Below are positions 11,901-24,906 of a stretch of 64,000 nucleotides of DNA, one piece after another. Both the position numbers and the translations under genes were made by a program. The stretch spans positions 118,573,002 through 118,637,001 of the forward strand of contig CM053276.1 of NCBI GenBank assembly GCA_028583415.1, given 5' to 3'. The DNA comes from Protea cynaroides (Eukaryota; Streptophyta; Magnoliopsida; Proteales; Proteaceae). The notes under the pieces were generated by a model. It was not told where the DNA came from. It saw nothing but the letters and a program-made list of their open reading frames with translations, and did no database searches. Within the stretch, counting starts at the first letter, position 1. Each line of letters starts with the position of its first letter.

Positions 11901-13595
11901 TGGTTGGGCCTTGATGCCATTCCCTGTATGCTTACAATCTCAGGTGTGTGCCCTCTCTTCCCAGTAACCTAGTCAAGATTTCACTTAAAGAATGCCAACA
12001 TGGTTAGGAAATATGTTCATGGTAATCATGACTCAGGTTTATGGTGTTTCAAATGGGTTTTTAGGAAATCACATTGGCTGACTAAATTGAGTGAGACATT
12101 AATTCGATTCCATAATAATTTTGTTGTTCACAAGTTTGTTATGAATTTCTTATTTCTTACGCCCTCATTTTTAGTCTTTAGTATTTTTCTATTACTTTTT
12201 TTGTCACACGGGCCATTTTGATGGTATGAATACACTTATTGTTGTCAGAGTATTTTGTTAACGTTGCTAACCATGTTGATAGAGGACAGGAATCACACAA
12301 ATTAAATTTCCTTTCTTCAATACAAATTAATATAACCGTGAAGGATCTCACAATAGAATTTCCTTTCTTCAATACAGAAGTGAGGGGGCTTAGCTTTTAG
12401 TCAACCTGGTGACATACCTCATGTCTTACGTTTGAAGTTGGTGCATTGATTTTGTAAATCTTTTGTTACAAAATCAGAAATTCAATTAATGATCACCTAA
12501 ATGCATCTTCTGTGCATAGGAGAGACAGAAGGCAAGGTCGGTTTTTTTGGTGGATTCCAATCATAGAAATCACCTGAGACCAAAACTTACTTTGACCATC
12601 CCATATGTTCTGCTTGTCTGGGATCACGAAACAAAGTCGCTAATTCCAGGAATAATTGTTCATTTGGATGGTTGTGGTAATAACTGGCTAGAACTTACAT
12701 GATAGTCAATTTTATAAATGTCTGGATGTTTTACATGTCTTTCAGAAGTAAGTTGTTGCCTCTTCATAGTCTATTTTTATTTAATCAGATTTTCATGGGA
12801 AGGAAATCAAAGTCGTATCAAGTCATTTAGCACTGGTACATGATTACAAAGTAGAGTTGTATATTTTATGCTTGCAGTTTCTTTTTCCATCTTTAAGTTT
12901 ATGTTTCTGTTGGCAGTAGTAATAATTAACTAACAAACGTAATTAAAAAAAAAAATCATCATATTTGACAAATTCACATATTCATGCCTTTGACATACTG
13001 GTCATAAACATTGTGGTTTTAAAAGGTATATTTCATGTAAATAAAATTACACACATTATGATTGTTGTGAATGTCTTACAGTTTAACCTGTAGTTTATTA
13101 TGTGTGTATAGTTGTATGCTGCCAATCATATTCTTTAACAGTAACTTTAATGAGGTAGTGTATATTTCAAGCCAGCAGCTAAGTATAGTTCGAAATATAA
13201 GTTTTCCAGAAGACAGGAAAGAAAAGAAAATTTTCAAGAAGACTTGATAAGAATATTTTCACTAAGCCATTGATTGTAAACAGCTAATTTTTTCTAGGTT
13301 TGAAGCTCATGATTAAAAGATAAATAGACATGCTTGACAAATAACTTGTGTCCTGTTATTTATATCACAGGCAGATATGATAATGACCTTAGCAGGATCA
13401 AATGGGGGATCATGGTCCACAACTTATAACCCAAAGTCTAGTGTGCAGATGCCCCATGCTGAAATCATCCCCCCCAATGGGGGGAATGAAATAGGTAAAG
13501 GCAGCTTGCAACTCTCACGGGATATATGTGGAAGGTTAACCAATCCAGGCTATCCCAGTCACGGACTTCACCAAGGTGGCTGCAACTTGAAGTGA
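8957..13595 (+). CDS. TIFY8: TIFY8-like protein
   Basis: Five exons join in frame: 8957-9221, 9834-10024, 10148-10605, 10726-10813 and 13371-13595, giving 408 residues. All introns are GT..AG; the last is 2.56 kb. The product starts MAVLMMALNN, has Asn- and Ser-rich low-complexity near its N-terminus, and carries the TIFY domain in exons 4-5 (RRMTIFYAGQAHVFDDVHPK, with TIFYAG at about residues 317-322, followed by KADMIMTLAGSNG). There is no Jas motif after it and no obvious EAR motif, which together with the long N-terminus points to TIFY8 rather than JAZ, ZML or PPD proteins. TIFY8 is known as a nuclear protein that binds other TIFY proteins and co-repressor adaptors such as NINJA; that role is family knowledge. 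Two uORFs precede the start. Confidence 0.88.
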
Positions 13596-14277
13596 TACTC
13601 TAGACTTACCCTTAGTATGTAGTTGGAGTGGCTCCATTATGGGTCTTTTTTTACATAAGGTTTGCTCATTTAAATTACTGTATGTGGGTTGTAGGAGTGT
13701 AATAGGGTGGTGTAGTAGCGAGTGATACAAACTCCCTAGTCAAGTGTCAAAAACAGATACCAGAAGCAGAAAAGAGGTATGATGATGCAGAGTTCAAGGA
13801 CTATGTTCATTCCAGTTCAGTCTTATGCTTTTTTCTTTTTCCTTTTCCTTGATATATGTTCTCAGCATAGCTGTTTGTTTATAAAAATTTGAACTTTTCT
13901 TTTTGGCAAGGCACAATTCAACATTAGGATTCACAATCAAATACTCACATTGTCATACTTCACCATAGCTGTTACTTCATCCTCCCTTGTCCACTTCTGA
14001 AGCCCTTCTATGTACCCTTTAATAGACCTATGTAATGGCCTGGCCTGTTGGAATATGATAATGCTTCAACTTGAGTCATGCCAATCACATGAGAGAAATC
14101 ACAATTCATGCCCAAGGTCTATGGTGCTGGTTCAACTCTTGATTTAGTGTACTTGTCATTCGTGGTCCAGGACTTCTAAACGGGGTAAAGTTGTCAATTT
14201 GTGGTGGCAGGTATAACTTAGTCCACGTAGCTTGATAGGCTGATATCTGATATATTTCTTTTCTTTTTTTTTATAAA
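13596..14277. other. 3' flank of TIFY8-like gene
   Basis: Presumed 3' UTR and spacer. Nothing else recognised before the transposon at 14278. Confidence 0.4.
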
Positions 14278-14548
14278 GGGAAAAAAAGAGTTGCCTCCCC
14301 TGCACTATACCTAAAAGACCATTGCCCTTGAAAATTTCAGAAAAAGACAAATGTCTCCAATTTTTGATAGTATTAAAGTGAATTTTTTTATAGACAATTC
14401 TACCCCTGAACAGAGTTCAAATTTTCAATCATATGACATTTTAAAAAAAAATGAAACTATCTCAGCCATGAACCCAACCAATACTGTCTTTGATGCAAAG
14501 AATCGAAAGAACAAAGAATTCGAGAGATGGAGGGAATGAATTGTCAAA

Positions 14549-14674
14549 ACTATTTCCACCAGAGCCGTCCTTGGGTTGTATTACCATGGGTTGATTGTAA
14601 CCATCCACCAAACTCACGTTGTAGAAGTCGAGCCCTCCAGCGCCGTTCAATGTGAATTCCACTAGAGTTGCCAT
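14549..14674 (-). pseudogene. captured thaumatin-like protein fragment
   Basis: Minus-strand codons read ATLVEFTLNGAGGLDFYNVS and then LVDGYNQPMVIQPKDGSGGN, the conserved FTLNG..DFYDVSLVDGYNLPM block of thaumatin-like (PR-5) proteins. The Cys that normally follows GGN is replaced by Ser and the match stops there. Only about 42 of some 220 residues are present, with no signal peptide and no other Cys, and the piece lies inside an inverted-repeat transposon. It is therefore a transduplicated fragment and not a gene. Confidence 0.85.
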
Positions 14675-14770
14675 ATGAGCAAATCGTAAGAATTATTGTC
14701 AGAGAATTTGTCGCGATCTTCTGAACAAAACCAGAATTTGGTCAATCTTCTTCTTTCTTCTATCTCATTT

Positions 14771-15133
14771 GATCCAAGCAAGTATTCTGCAATATATTCA
14801 CTTATGCAATTAATTCTAGATCTGAAAAATCAATTTAGATCTAATTCTAGACTTGAAAAATAAATTTAGATCTCATTTGATCCAAGCAAGTATTCTGCAA
14901 TATATTCACTTACACAATTAATTCCAGATCTGAAAAATCAATTTACATCTAATTTTAGATCTGAAAAATCAATTTAGATCTCATTTGATCCAAGCAAGTA
15001 TTCTGCAATATATTCACTTACGCAATTAATTCCAGATCTGAAAAATCAATTTAGATCTTATTTGATCCAAACAAGTATTTTGCAATATATTCACTTACGC
15101 AATTAATTCTAGATCTGAAAAATCAATTTAGAT
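14771..15133. repeat. tandem repeat, four 70-108-bp units
   Basis: Units starting GATCCAAGCAAGTATTCTGC at 14771, 14879, 14987 and 15064 repeat the same text (AATATATTCACTTA, then AGATCTGAAAAATCAATTT). The first two units are 108 bases, the third 77, the last about 70; the difference is an extra copy of the AGATCTGAAAAATC sub-block. It lies within the transposon. Confidence 0.9.
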
Positions 15134-15615
15134 CTCATTCAATCATCGATTAAGTTCTTGGTTTTAAGCTCTGCTATTTTTCTGCATTCAGTTACTAGTT
15201 TCTATTATTTTTCAATTCCTTCACATTAGTTCCAGGTTGGGACTCCTATTGGGTATCGGTTTTCACATTACCAACAATGTTTGTTTCTTGTTTTAATCGA
15301 TCCCTGCTATACCGATTCCGTTTCACATTACTAGCTCTTATCATCTCTGCTCCATCGGAAAGAAGGTGAGGGAGACTGAGAAGGAAGATGAGAGGAGAGT
15401 TAATTTTAGTCAATTTTAGTCACATTTATACAAGGTTATTTTGGTCATTAAAAAAATATGGGTCTCTCACCGTCAGTATTTAATGGAAAATACTAACAAC
15501 GTGGGTTTAGTTGTCTTCTAACAGTATTTGTCGGGGAAGTATTTGTCTTTTACAGAAACTTTCGAGGGCAACTGTCTTTTAGGTATAGTATAAGGGAGGA
15601 AATTGTCTTTTTCCC

Positions 15616-16070
15616 ATAAAAAAAAAAAGATTTTGTGAGTTATGAAAACTTCCATTTTAGGGTCCTTCAGTTGAGAGTATTGCAGGCCTAGGGATGCCAG
15701 TCTGATGTATGTGATGGGGAAAGGGCGGTTATGTCTCTATAACTTGGCTCAAACTTATGAAGACATAGTTATGCGAATTGTTCTCTAAGTGTGCCAGACA
15801 TTATCTCTGTTCCCAAGAATGGACCACTCCATTGCTGGGATCATCTGAAATGTTTGTGGTAATGTTCCCTTACTGTCACTAATTAATATAGCTCATTTTA
15901 GATGGGAACTTGCTAGTGTGCCCTTGCGTGTGTGTATGTATGTGTGTATAAAGAGTATGTATGTGCTTCATTTGTGCACTCAGAGCCTGTGGTATTTGCC
16001 AAGATGATGTATCATGACTTTCATCTGCTCTCAACAGAAATGTAGTGGAAAAACATTTGGAGTTGGCTTT
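15616..16070. other. intergenic
   Basis: Nothing recognised beyond short TGTG/TATG simple sequence near 15926-15965. Confidence 0.4.
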
Positions 16071-16074
16071 TTAT

Positions 16075-16600
16075 ATTACAAGGTTTTGTCTTTTCGAATT
16101 TTATTTCCAAGTTTGAGGTTCACAAAAGAATAAAATATAACAAACTACTTGAAGGAATACAAGGTTTCCTTTCAAATACTATTACAATGGTATTTTTTTC
16201 ACCTCTGGATATCGCAAAGACCATTCCAATGACTTGGAGAAAACCTCGAAAAACACAAGCTGCTAATCCGATATGCCCACTAAAAGGCAAGAATAGTCTC
16301 TAGAAAAACTTGAACTTGAAGTAGTACCGGTGCTAAAAAATTCTGCATTTCTTCCTCTCTAAGAGAACTCTAAATTGACAAGTTTTTCTTATTCTCTAGA
16401 AAACCCATTATTTCTCTTTCTTAGAAAGAATTAACAACTTTTTTTTTTTTATTCAAGTGAATCTTTTCATTTTACCATAACTCATTAAAAAGTTATTTCA
16501 AAATTTGAAATCAGTCTTCAACTTCTATATGAATTCACATCAACAATCCCATGAGATTGGACCCAACATAAGATGGGCCAATCCAACAATGTTTAACTGC
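16075..16600. repeat. dispersed repeat, copy 1 (LTR-like)
   Basis: This segment resembles 27370-27930 over most of its length: CCAAGTTTGAGGTTCACA, GAATACAA, ACAAGCT[AG]CTAATCC, CTCTAGAAA, CCCATTA, and an end with TTGGACCCAACA. The two copies are clearly diverged. The TGTTGGG..CCCAACA ends of the longer copy suggest an LTR, so this may be the 3' portion of a second, older LTR. Confidence 0.6.
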
Positions 16601-17621
16601 TTACTGATATATTGTTTTGCAGTCGGAAATATTTAGATGGCAATCAGAATGCTTGGCTGAGTTGGATGGACTTTATATTTGCCATTTCGCCCAATATGTC
16701 CTTCCCCCCGGTTGCCTACTTGGTTGGGCTCTGAACTAGAGTTTCACCATTACCCTGGACCATATGAAAGCAACAACCAGATCTGGGTCAGACTGTGGTT
16801 GGGCCATTGAGAATTGAATCTGGGTCTGTTGATATATTGTATCCTTAACTGCTAAAATAACTTGAAGCAAGGGTTCTCTGAGCGGCGGAGTTTTCTGCAC
16901 AGCAATGTGGGTTGGGGGGTGATGGCGGATTTGTCAGTAGGGGACAGGAGGGGAGAGATAAGCACATGAGGTATTGGCATAACTTTCACTCCATCATTCA
17001 GAAAACCTTTTTCAAGTAAATTAATACCAAAATGGAAGAAATGCTAATGAAGTAGTCATATGGAAGTCTTCAAGTATAGAGAGTGAGTAAAAAATGACTT
17101 CAAAGTCTTACAAATTTATAAATAGGCCCCGACTCCCAACCTTGTTGATGTGTGACATTATCATTTTTGGCTCTTTTTTGTTCATGGTGAATTAATGTAA
17201 TGTAACCATTCCAAAAGTAGATCAGCTATTACCAACTATAATTGTATAACTACTTAAAACCCTTGGTAGAAATCTGTGGGTGCCCAAGGGTAGGGGAAAA
17301 AAAAATAGGAAAGAGAAGAGAAGAATCAAAATTGCACGTGTTAAATAAAAAAAAATACTGTATACGTGGAGAGATTCTCTTCCATATTTAAATTCTTGGA
17401 TTCCATCATCCATCTTTAATATTTTTTTTCTTTTAAATATTAGGGCTACCCTTTTGAAAGACTATTGGTCCACATGGAGCCACTCATGGCTTCATTTTCT
17501 AAGAAATTCAAAAGAGATATGGTCATATAAGGGTTTGCTTAGATTATAAAGGGCTGGGCCAATAATAAAGTAGTTCCGTACAACTTGGTGAATAGTGAGG
17601 TGTTAAAAAAACCCTAAACCT

Positions 17622-17655
<34 letters not shown>

Positions 17656-18476
17656 TTTTCCAGGGTAGTGATGGGGTTACCCGCCGAGGACCTAATTAGG
17701 TCATCTAACCCTATCATATGAGTTATACAAAAAAAAATATCAAAAAGGTATCTAAGGTATTTATAATAATAAATCTCTTTCGCCCATTCAATTGGATGAG
17801 CTAGCTAGTCCAAATTCGGTCCTCTCCCCTTACTAAGATGCTTTACGTGATCTAATCATTGTACATTTGGCATTCTTTTTCTCCAAAATGTCTTTTTTTG
17901 TGGTGATTAGATCACGAGAAGGGTTCGAGTATAGGGAGAGGATTTGCACTCGCTAACGTCTCGTGTGTGGACCCACATTTTGTTATGCCACTATGTTGTG
18001 ATTACTGAAAAAAATTTATTGTGATTAGGGATTTATAAGTGGTCCAGAAAATGGCCTTGATGCATGATTTTAAGTAAAGGTTAAAGAAGACAACTGCTAT
18101 CGTAGTTGTTTGGTATTGTCAGTAGAGTATAGATAGATATGCATCCACAGATTCGATTCTCTTATACCCACGGTTTAGAAAGACTTTGCTGTCTTCCTTT
18201 GTGTAGATTACAAAAACACCCCTCACTCCCCCTAGTAGTTGTAGATGCACAAGGATGACCAAAGAAAAAGTAAAGGTGAAAATAGGGTTTCACCTCTCGG
18301 GAACATTGACCATAGGAGGATTAATGTATTCCCCCATCTGTCCCTTATTTTGGGTTTTGGAATACTAAAATCAGTGCAAGAAACATATTTTTTAATTTGG
18401 ACCACAACAACAAATTATAAGAGTGATTCCATATGATCCTCTTTATTGACTCAACCCCCTTCTTCTCTTCCAACTT
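16601..18476. other. intergenic with microsatellites
   Basis: No gene. A (CT)n tract followed by (CA)n lies at about 17622-17654. The last part is the 3' flank of the minus-strand GA3ox gene. Confidence 0.4.
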
Positions 18477-19715
18477 CTAATTTGGTTTTGATGATTGAGT
18501 TTCAATTTGTTCCATATTGCTAACCAGAGAGAGTGCCTTGTGCAGATGCTTGGCCTTGATCTTGGTATACTCTTCCCACAACATAGAACGATAGCGCGGG
18601 ACATCGCCCGGTTCAACCAGGTGGGAGAAAGGTTTGATCTGAGTGTTGGGTGTTGGGGTATAGAAGTAGGCCATGGAAATCCGATTGTAGGCCTGGTTTA
18701 CTAGTACGCGGTGGATGACGGTTCGGATTCGGCCATTGGACAAGATCTGGAGCAGGTCACCGGCATTGACGACGAAGGCTCCGGGCACCGGTGGTACTGT
18801 GACCCATTCAAGTCCCTCTCGGAAGATCTGGAGACCACTTATATCACCTTGACTGAGAATGGTGAACAGTGATGTATCTGTATGTGGTGCTAGACCCATG
18901 GCCCGGTTTGGGTTGGGGCAGGATGGGTAGTTGTTCAACTGGAGAGCACTTTTCCAGCCTTCAATGAATTCACCAGATGGGCCCAGCCCAGCCAACTTTA
19001 AATCTTCTTCTGTAGTCAAACCCAGTGAACCAAGTATCAGCCTCTTTATTCTCCCGGTTAGCTCCTTCATCTTCTTCTGATACTCTTCAATTCTATCACT
19101 GCATCAAAACCATGAAGGAAACTTTGCATCAGTTTATTATTTTTTTTATGGGGGGAGTATAGGTATATGGGCCTATGGGCCCATTTGGATCTTGTATTAC
19201 CAGAAGCTAGTGTAGTTGTCAGGCCAAAGCTTGCGGGCGTCATCGACGGGGGACCCTATTATGGTAAAACCCTCATGCCACATCTTCTTGTCGAAGAACT
19301 GTGTGATACGAGCAAGGCCGTAGCCGTTGGAACCATCAGGCGGCCGGAGGGTCTTGAGCTTCTGTTCGATAGGAAGGGAGAACAGACGTCGGGCCTCAGA
19401 CTCAGTTTCCTTTATTAGGCCCATGGGGATACCATGGTTGGTGATTTGGAACACACCCCATTCCTGGCATGCTCGGCCCACAAGGTTGACAACATTAGGG
19501 TCAGAAAGGTCCACAACAGGTACAGATACTTTTGGATCGGTGAAGTTGAGAGAGGAGTTGTCATCAAGCTGAGGCCATAAGTATGAGTCTGGGACCTGAT
19601 CTTGTAGTGACAGGAAGTCCGGCGGAGCAAAGTGTCGATAGCCATGGCCAGAATGAGGATGATTTGATGTATGACCTTCTGAGAGGGAACTCATGAAAAT
19701 AGATTTCAAACTCAC
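18477..19715 (-). CDS. GA3ox: gibberellin 3-beta-dioxygenase (GA3ox)
   Basis: Two exons, 19715-19201 and 19098-18477, join across a GT..AG intron (TTCTG|GTAATA ... GATGCAG|TGATAG) to give 378 residues. The protein has an N-terminal DIOX_N region (VPVVDLSDP, WGVFQITNHGIP) and the 2OG-Fe(II) oxygenase core: His244 and Asp246 in APHTDTS, His301 in VIHRV, and the 2-oxoglutarate-binding Arg311/Ser313 in RIS. The ALQLNNYPSCPNPNRAMGLA stretch is typical of GA3ox. The enzyme converts GA9/GA20 to active GA4/GA1 in the cytosol. Compared with the neighbour at 24907-26150 it is less canonical (ILSQGDISGLQIF, VNQAYNRISMAYF), so it has diverged but keeps all metal ligands. A second in-frame Met eight codons in is an alternative start. 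Confidence 0.88.
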
Positions 19716-19771
19716 AGAGAGACTAGTGAGTTTTGTGGGACTTACAGACTACATGGGTTATTGAGTGAGAG

Positions 19772-19780
19772 CTTAAATAG
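19772..19780 (-). promoter_or_regulatory. TATA-like box of minus-strand GA3ox
   Basis: CTATTTAAG on the minus strand lies 57 bases upstream of the ATG at 19715, a plausible TATA position that would leave a 5' UTR of roughly 30 bases. Confidence 0.45.
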
Positions 19781-22700
19781 ATGGAACTTTGGGTGTTTAC
19801 TAGTGAACTCTCCATGTAGAGAGATATTTGGTTGTAATGGAGAAAGGAATGTAGTAATGTAGGAGATCCTAGCTTTGTTACTTAATAAGGGAAATACTAA
19901 ACTAGAATCCTATGTCAATCCTCATCATCATCCAGCTTTATTACTTAATGAGGGAGAAACTAAATTAGAAATATTATTTTTACACACACACACACACACA
20001 CAACTAGAAATATTATGGAGGGGGAGGGCATGGAACCCTATTTTAATTCCAATCATAGTCATTAATATAAATGATTTGATAAATTATTATTGTCACAAGA
20101 GTAAGTTGTTTTTCTAAATATCAATACAAAATTTATTTTTCCACAGATGTATTCATTTCAATTGTTAGATAGAGAGGACATTGTCTGGCTTGATCATGTG
20201 TTTTTAAAATTTAGAGTTTAGTTCAATTAAATATCCTATTTATATTGTTATGCATTTCATGTATGTCAATGTATGTGTATCAGTACTCTAGACAATACTG
20301 TGCACTCTCCCAACTTTGAGCGAGAACAAAAAATGATTTTAAAAAATCGTAAAAATTGATGGCTCAAATGTGTCTTGTGATTTTCTGAAACACCAGATTC
20401 ATTGTTATTACATGGATAACCATCCAAATTATTTTAGTAAATACATTCATATAATTTAAAAAATCCATTTAATTTTATTAATTTTTTGGTAAGACCATTT
20501 TGTTGTTCATTCTACTAGAATCTAGGTTGATTCTTTGCCAGAATTGAACACAGACCAGACTCCAATTTAGGTTAAGCTCTATCTTGTATGAGAAAAGGTA
20601 GGCTAACCTATTTTGCATTCTGAACCTATAATGAAAATGCATACTTCGTTCTTTAGCCTATTCTTAGTCTTCAAAGGGAATGATACATTTTCTGATATCC
20701 TGAATTAAAACCATGATAAAGACTCCCAGCAGTCCAGCACATTGGCTCACTGGAATGCAATCTCTTTATATCTTTTCCGTGGGAGAATATTTTCATGATA
20801 ATGGAATGCACGCATTAATAATCTCTGATGATTTTAGTAAACAGACTATGTCATATCGACAAATGTCATTATTGTTATGCCGACCGCCTGGCCATGATAC
20901 AATGTAATTCTTTTGTCCCTTAATAAAAAAGTGCTATGAATTCAGCTGTCTTATACAATGGGCAACACCTTATAATAGATGGTGGTATGGAGTATCATAA
21001 ATGAGTCATAGGCTCATAGCACTAGCACTTCTCCATCCCTAAATCCTAAGTCAATAGTATGTGTCTACACATTTCACTTGAATTTTGGAGGATCCAAAGG
21101 CTTCTGTTTTTTCACCATTACAAAAATTAAGTCCATACCAAACTTACCATGTGATAGAAAAGGCTGTAGAAACAAAGTTGTAAAGCAATCTCGATTATAC
21201 CTCTATCCTAGGCACCATCTAGTTGGGTTTACAATAAAAAGAAAGGGGAATAAATTCAAATATATATTCTAATCTTTATCAACATTTAATTTTAAAACTT
21301 ATTCAATATATATATATATATAGTAAGAAAAAAGGTTTTTTGAATATTGGAGTGAGATTCTTCATACGTCGCCCTCTTATGTTTCTTCACTAACACTCTC
21401 TCTCCTCTTTTGCCTTTATTAGAACTATTGGTGGTCATTTATGTTCATTGGTGGCACAAGTAATAACGTCACTCAAAGAACCCTTTCCCATATAATAATT
21501 GGATTTTAAAGTTACTTGTATTCGAATAAAAAAATGTACTAGAGCTAAAGAATCTATTTGAAAATTTTGATGACCAGTCTAAGTTTTATAGTTATTTATA
21601 CAATCATGATTACATAATATTTATTTTTTTAAATAAATAAAAAAAAAAAGAAAAGGGAGGGGGGTTAGAATATGTTTGATTGACAAATAGGTAGGAACAA
21701 GATGTATGACACCTTCATGTTTGGCATTTGATAACTACTTTTGATCATTGACTATTAAGAAAAGCTCTCTGCCTTTATATATATATATATAGACAGAATT
21801 CCTATTAACCCTAATAACATCCATCTTTAACTATTTTAAAGAGAAACAAGGAAATATAAATACAAAAATTACCCTAAGCAACAAAGGACAAGACATCAAC
21901 CCCCAACAAAACTCTGCAAGCTTAATTTCCATCCTGGTTGGATCCTCTTGAAAAGAATTAAGCAGTAGAAAAAGAATAGGTTTTCCAAAAAAGTTTATTA
22001 CTTCTTAAGAGGTTAGAACAGCTAGCTAGCCCTTGTAAGCCTGCAAGGATTTATATAATTTTCGAGCTTAAAAGCTGATATTGTTAATCTCTTGTTGTCT
22101 GTTGAGGTTTTGAGACAAGTTAATGTCATTTCTCTCTGTTATGATATCGTTCTCGATGTCTCTATTAAAATTGAATATGCTCGGCTCATCATTTTCATTG
22201 TTTACTGCAACTTTACTGGAGGCAGCTACAACAATGAATCCTAGTGTTCTCATTGTTATATTAGAGTTGAATGGATACAAAATTTGTGGTATTTGGGTTT
22301 AGATTTTAATTTAGATGAGGTTCCGGTCTATAGGGGTTTGTGGTATTTGGGTTGAAATTTTATGTTGATCCGATGGACATCGAACACCGATGTCCACAAG
22401 AATATCTCATGAACCCTTATTTATAAGAAAAAGCAGTCACCATGTGAGTTAATGTGTGCCAATCTTCAAATGAAATACCCGTATATATTGAGATTATAAT
22501 AATAACCTAAGGAGATTAGCTCAGTTAATAAAAGATTATGCTTAAAGAGATCATTGATGATTTCTTTTCATAGAATCTTGTTACATTTAGATGGACCTTT
22601 TTCTTGAACTCGTAGAAAGGATGTTATGATCATGTCTGCAACCCTACCATTTTCACATGAAGGAAAAAGACATCTAACCACATTTTTTATAATACATGGG

Positions 22701-23488
22701 TGCCGGGATGAGTAAGCATTATTTTCCTATAAATAATCCCTACATTTTTTTGGCGGGAGTTGATAAATGCCCTACATACGTCTATGCTTCATTAATTAAG
22801 TTGGTCCCCACGGCCGTGGGGATGCAATCGTTTGTGTAAAATTGCATGTGGTATAAAAATTAAATATCCCAAAAATTATGTATTATATGATTGGATTGGG
22901 AAGTCATATCGACAATGGAAGTTGGCATTTGTATTTAATTTTTTTGAAACCTTGGAAAGTAGCATTTGCCTGAGGAATGTCCAACTATAACCCTATAAAT
23001 GGACCACCATTCGATCAGACAATTGATACCTAATTAATGTACCGGATCCCTTCTGCAATAGTTGTGTGTGATCACGACCTGCAATTACTAGCTAAACCTA
23101 ATAGACATTTTCTATTTTCTCTAAAAATTTTGCAACATAAAAAAAAGCAAGAGCAAGAGGAATAGAACACTCAATTCCAGTAAACAAATAATTTTGTGCA
23201 GGAACTCGTTGGGGATTTTATGAAAGAGTTGGGGGATCTTTAGCAAATCCGTAAGGGGGTTCTCTATAGGTGGATGTGATATTCCTGATCATAGACTACT
23301 TATGCATAAGCAGACACCCTTGTCGGCTTATCTTATTGGCTCAGATGGAGGGCTCAGATCCAGTTAATATCCACGTGTTGGGCATCGACTGAAGGAAGTC
23401 ACCCTCTTCCCAAACCCCTGGGAGGAGAGGACGTGGGTCCTGATCATCTGCCGAAAAAAGAAAGAAAAAAAAAAAAAAAATATATATA

Positions 23489-23526
<38 letters not shown>

Positions 23527-24782
23527 CATTTACTTTGTGTGATCTATAATATCCAGAACGTTCTGTCTTATACATTTAAACCTTGAATTTTTTTTTTTTT
23601 TTCAAATTAGCAGCTTCTTTCTCTTTTTTTCCCCCTAAAATTAAACTTTGGTAAATGGGAATTAATCCTGTAAATCCAAATTATGTTGAGAATTTAAAAT
23701 CAAACCTAAACAATGAGAATGTAACAGTGAGACTTCCTTTTAAGTGTAATAGGGGGGCCCACCATTCTTCCATGTGGCAGATATACGTCTAGCAATTTTG
23801 CTTCCATTTTGCAACCTTAGCAAAATGCATTTGGGCTGATTAAAAGGGTGATGCAAACATGGTTCAACGTATCGGTATAAGACATGGTATCAATTGTTTT
23901 CAAAATTGATCCAATATCAGTATGAATTGATCTGATATTCAGTGGTTGGATTACACATGATCAATCCAATTAAAAAATTAATTAAAATAATAAAAAATTG
24001 ATATCGATCATGACCAAAACCGATATACCGATGTGAATCAGCTCATCGAACACTGACTTTCTACCATGGATGCAAGACAAGAAGGCCACCGTATTTGATT
24101 GCAAATTATAAATCAACATTTCACTTCAGTGCAATAGTAACTGGGTTGATACCAGCTGCCTTCAACTTCTTCCGGACAGACTTGAGTACAAAGACAAAAC
24201 AGCAAGGGTCATGGCCCTAGCTTGCAGAGTGTAAGTGTCGTTAAGGGATTATTAAGGGACATCCGGCTGTTGTGTGCCCGTAGAAGGGACGCAGGGACGC
24301 ATTGGGCGCTTCCCACTTACACACCTCATCTCAAACCGCAAAATACCAAAAGAAGTGATTATATGGATAGAAATGTCCATTCACTTTTATTTTCCTCCTA
24401 TCACAAAACTGCCCCTCCTATCAGTTACGTAAGGACTTAAGGAAGTGAATCCTATCTCCAAATCTTATCCACCCACAGATTCTAAAGAAGGATTTGACCA
24501 GTTCTAAAAGGGTAATTCAGTCATTGTACCAATTAAAGGAGGATCTTGTCTTTTTGTGAGTAAAGAAGAGTAGAAATTGATTCAGGTAACCCTTTCAGAG
24601 TTTGAACAGGATTTGCATGACCTTGTTACTTCTTAATTTGGTCATTCCCATTGCCCAAGAAAAACTCCCTCCCTTGACATCCTTACCGTCTCCTTCTATA
24701 AACACTCACCCCATGGCCCATGCCAGGACCATCACCCAGAGATGGCCCCCACCACCTCGTCACCATTGTCCCCATCACCCCC
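19781..24782. other. shared upstream region of the GA3ox pair
   Basis: About 5 kb separates the two divergent GA3ox genes. It holds simple repeats: (CA)n near 19982-20000, short (TA)n near 21310 and 21776, and a longer (TA)n at about 23485-23524 preceded by poly-A. A minus-strand 21-codon tail ending in a stop at 24121-24123 reads like the end of a coding exon but is unidentified. No complete gene was seen. Confidence 0.5.
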
Positions 24783-24790
24783 TATATATA
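24783..24790 (+). promoter_or_regulatory. TATA box of plus-strand GA3ox
   Basis: TATATATA within CCCTATATATAGAGC lies about 120 bases upstream of the ATG at 24907. It lies downstream of an in-frame ATG at 24742, which therefore would not be in the mRNA; this decides the start in favour of 24907. Confidence 0.7.
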
Positions 24791-24906
24791 GAGCTATTCA
24801 CACCACACGTAACAGATCCTCATCTTATCTCCCTACGTTGTTTTCCTACTATAACCATCGCTTACTAACCTCCACTACTGCCACTGCTACTGTTACTTCT
24901 ACAGCC

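Larger units (their letters stand above)
14278..15615. mobile_element. TIR transposon with captured gene fragment
   Basis: About 80 bases at 14278-14358 match the reverse complement of 15535-15615 (shared CTATACCTAAAAGAC, AAAAGACAAAT and GGGAAAAA blocks), forming long terminal inverted repeats. The flanks share only ATAAA (14273-14277 and 15616-15620) in A/T-rich sequence, so the target duplication length, and thus the superfamily, is not settled; the long TIR suggests a Pack-MULE type. No transposase is present. Inside are a thaumatin-like gene fragment (14549-14674, minus) and a tandem repeat (14771-15133). Confidence 0.75.

Noticed and set aside
22068..22280. Small secreted-peptide-like frame on the minus strand
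   Set aside because: Asn-rich low-complexity sequence without a conserved motif or splice context; not enough to call a gene.
22514..22560. tRNA-like text (GGAGATTAGCTCAGTTAAT)
   Set aside because: Only an A-box-like part is present; there is no B box or acceptor stem partner.
24742..24906. N-terminal extension of the plus-strand GA3ox from an ATG at 24742
   Set aside because: A TATATATA box lies downstream of that ATG and the ATG at 24907 has strong context and the expected protein start.
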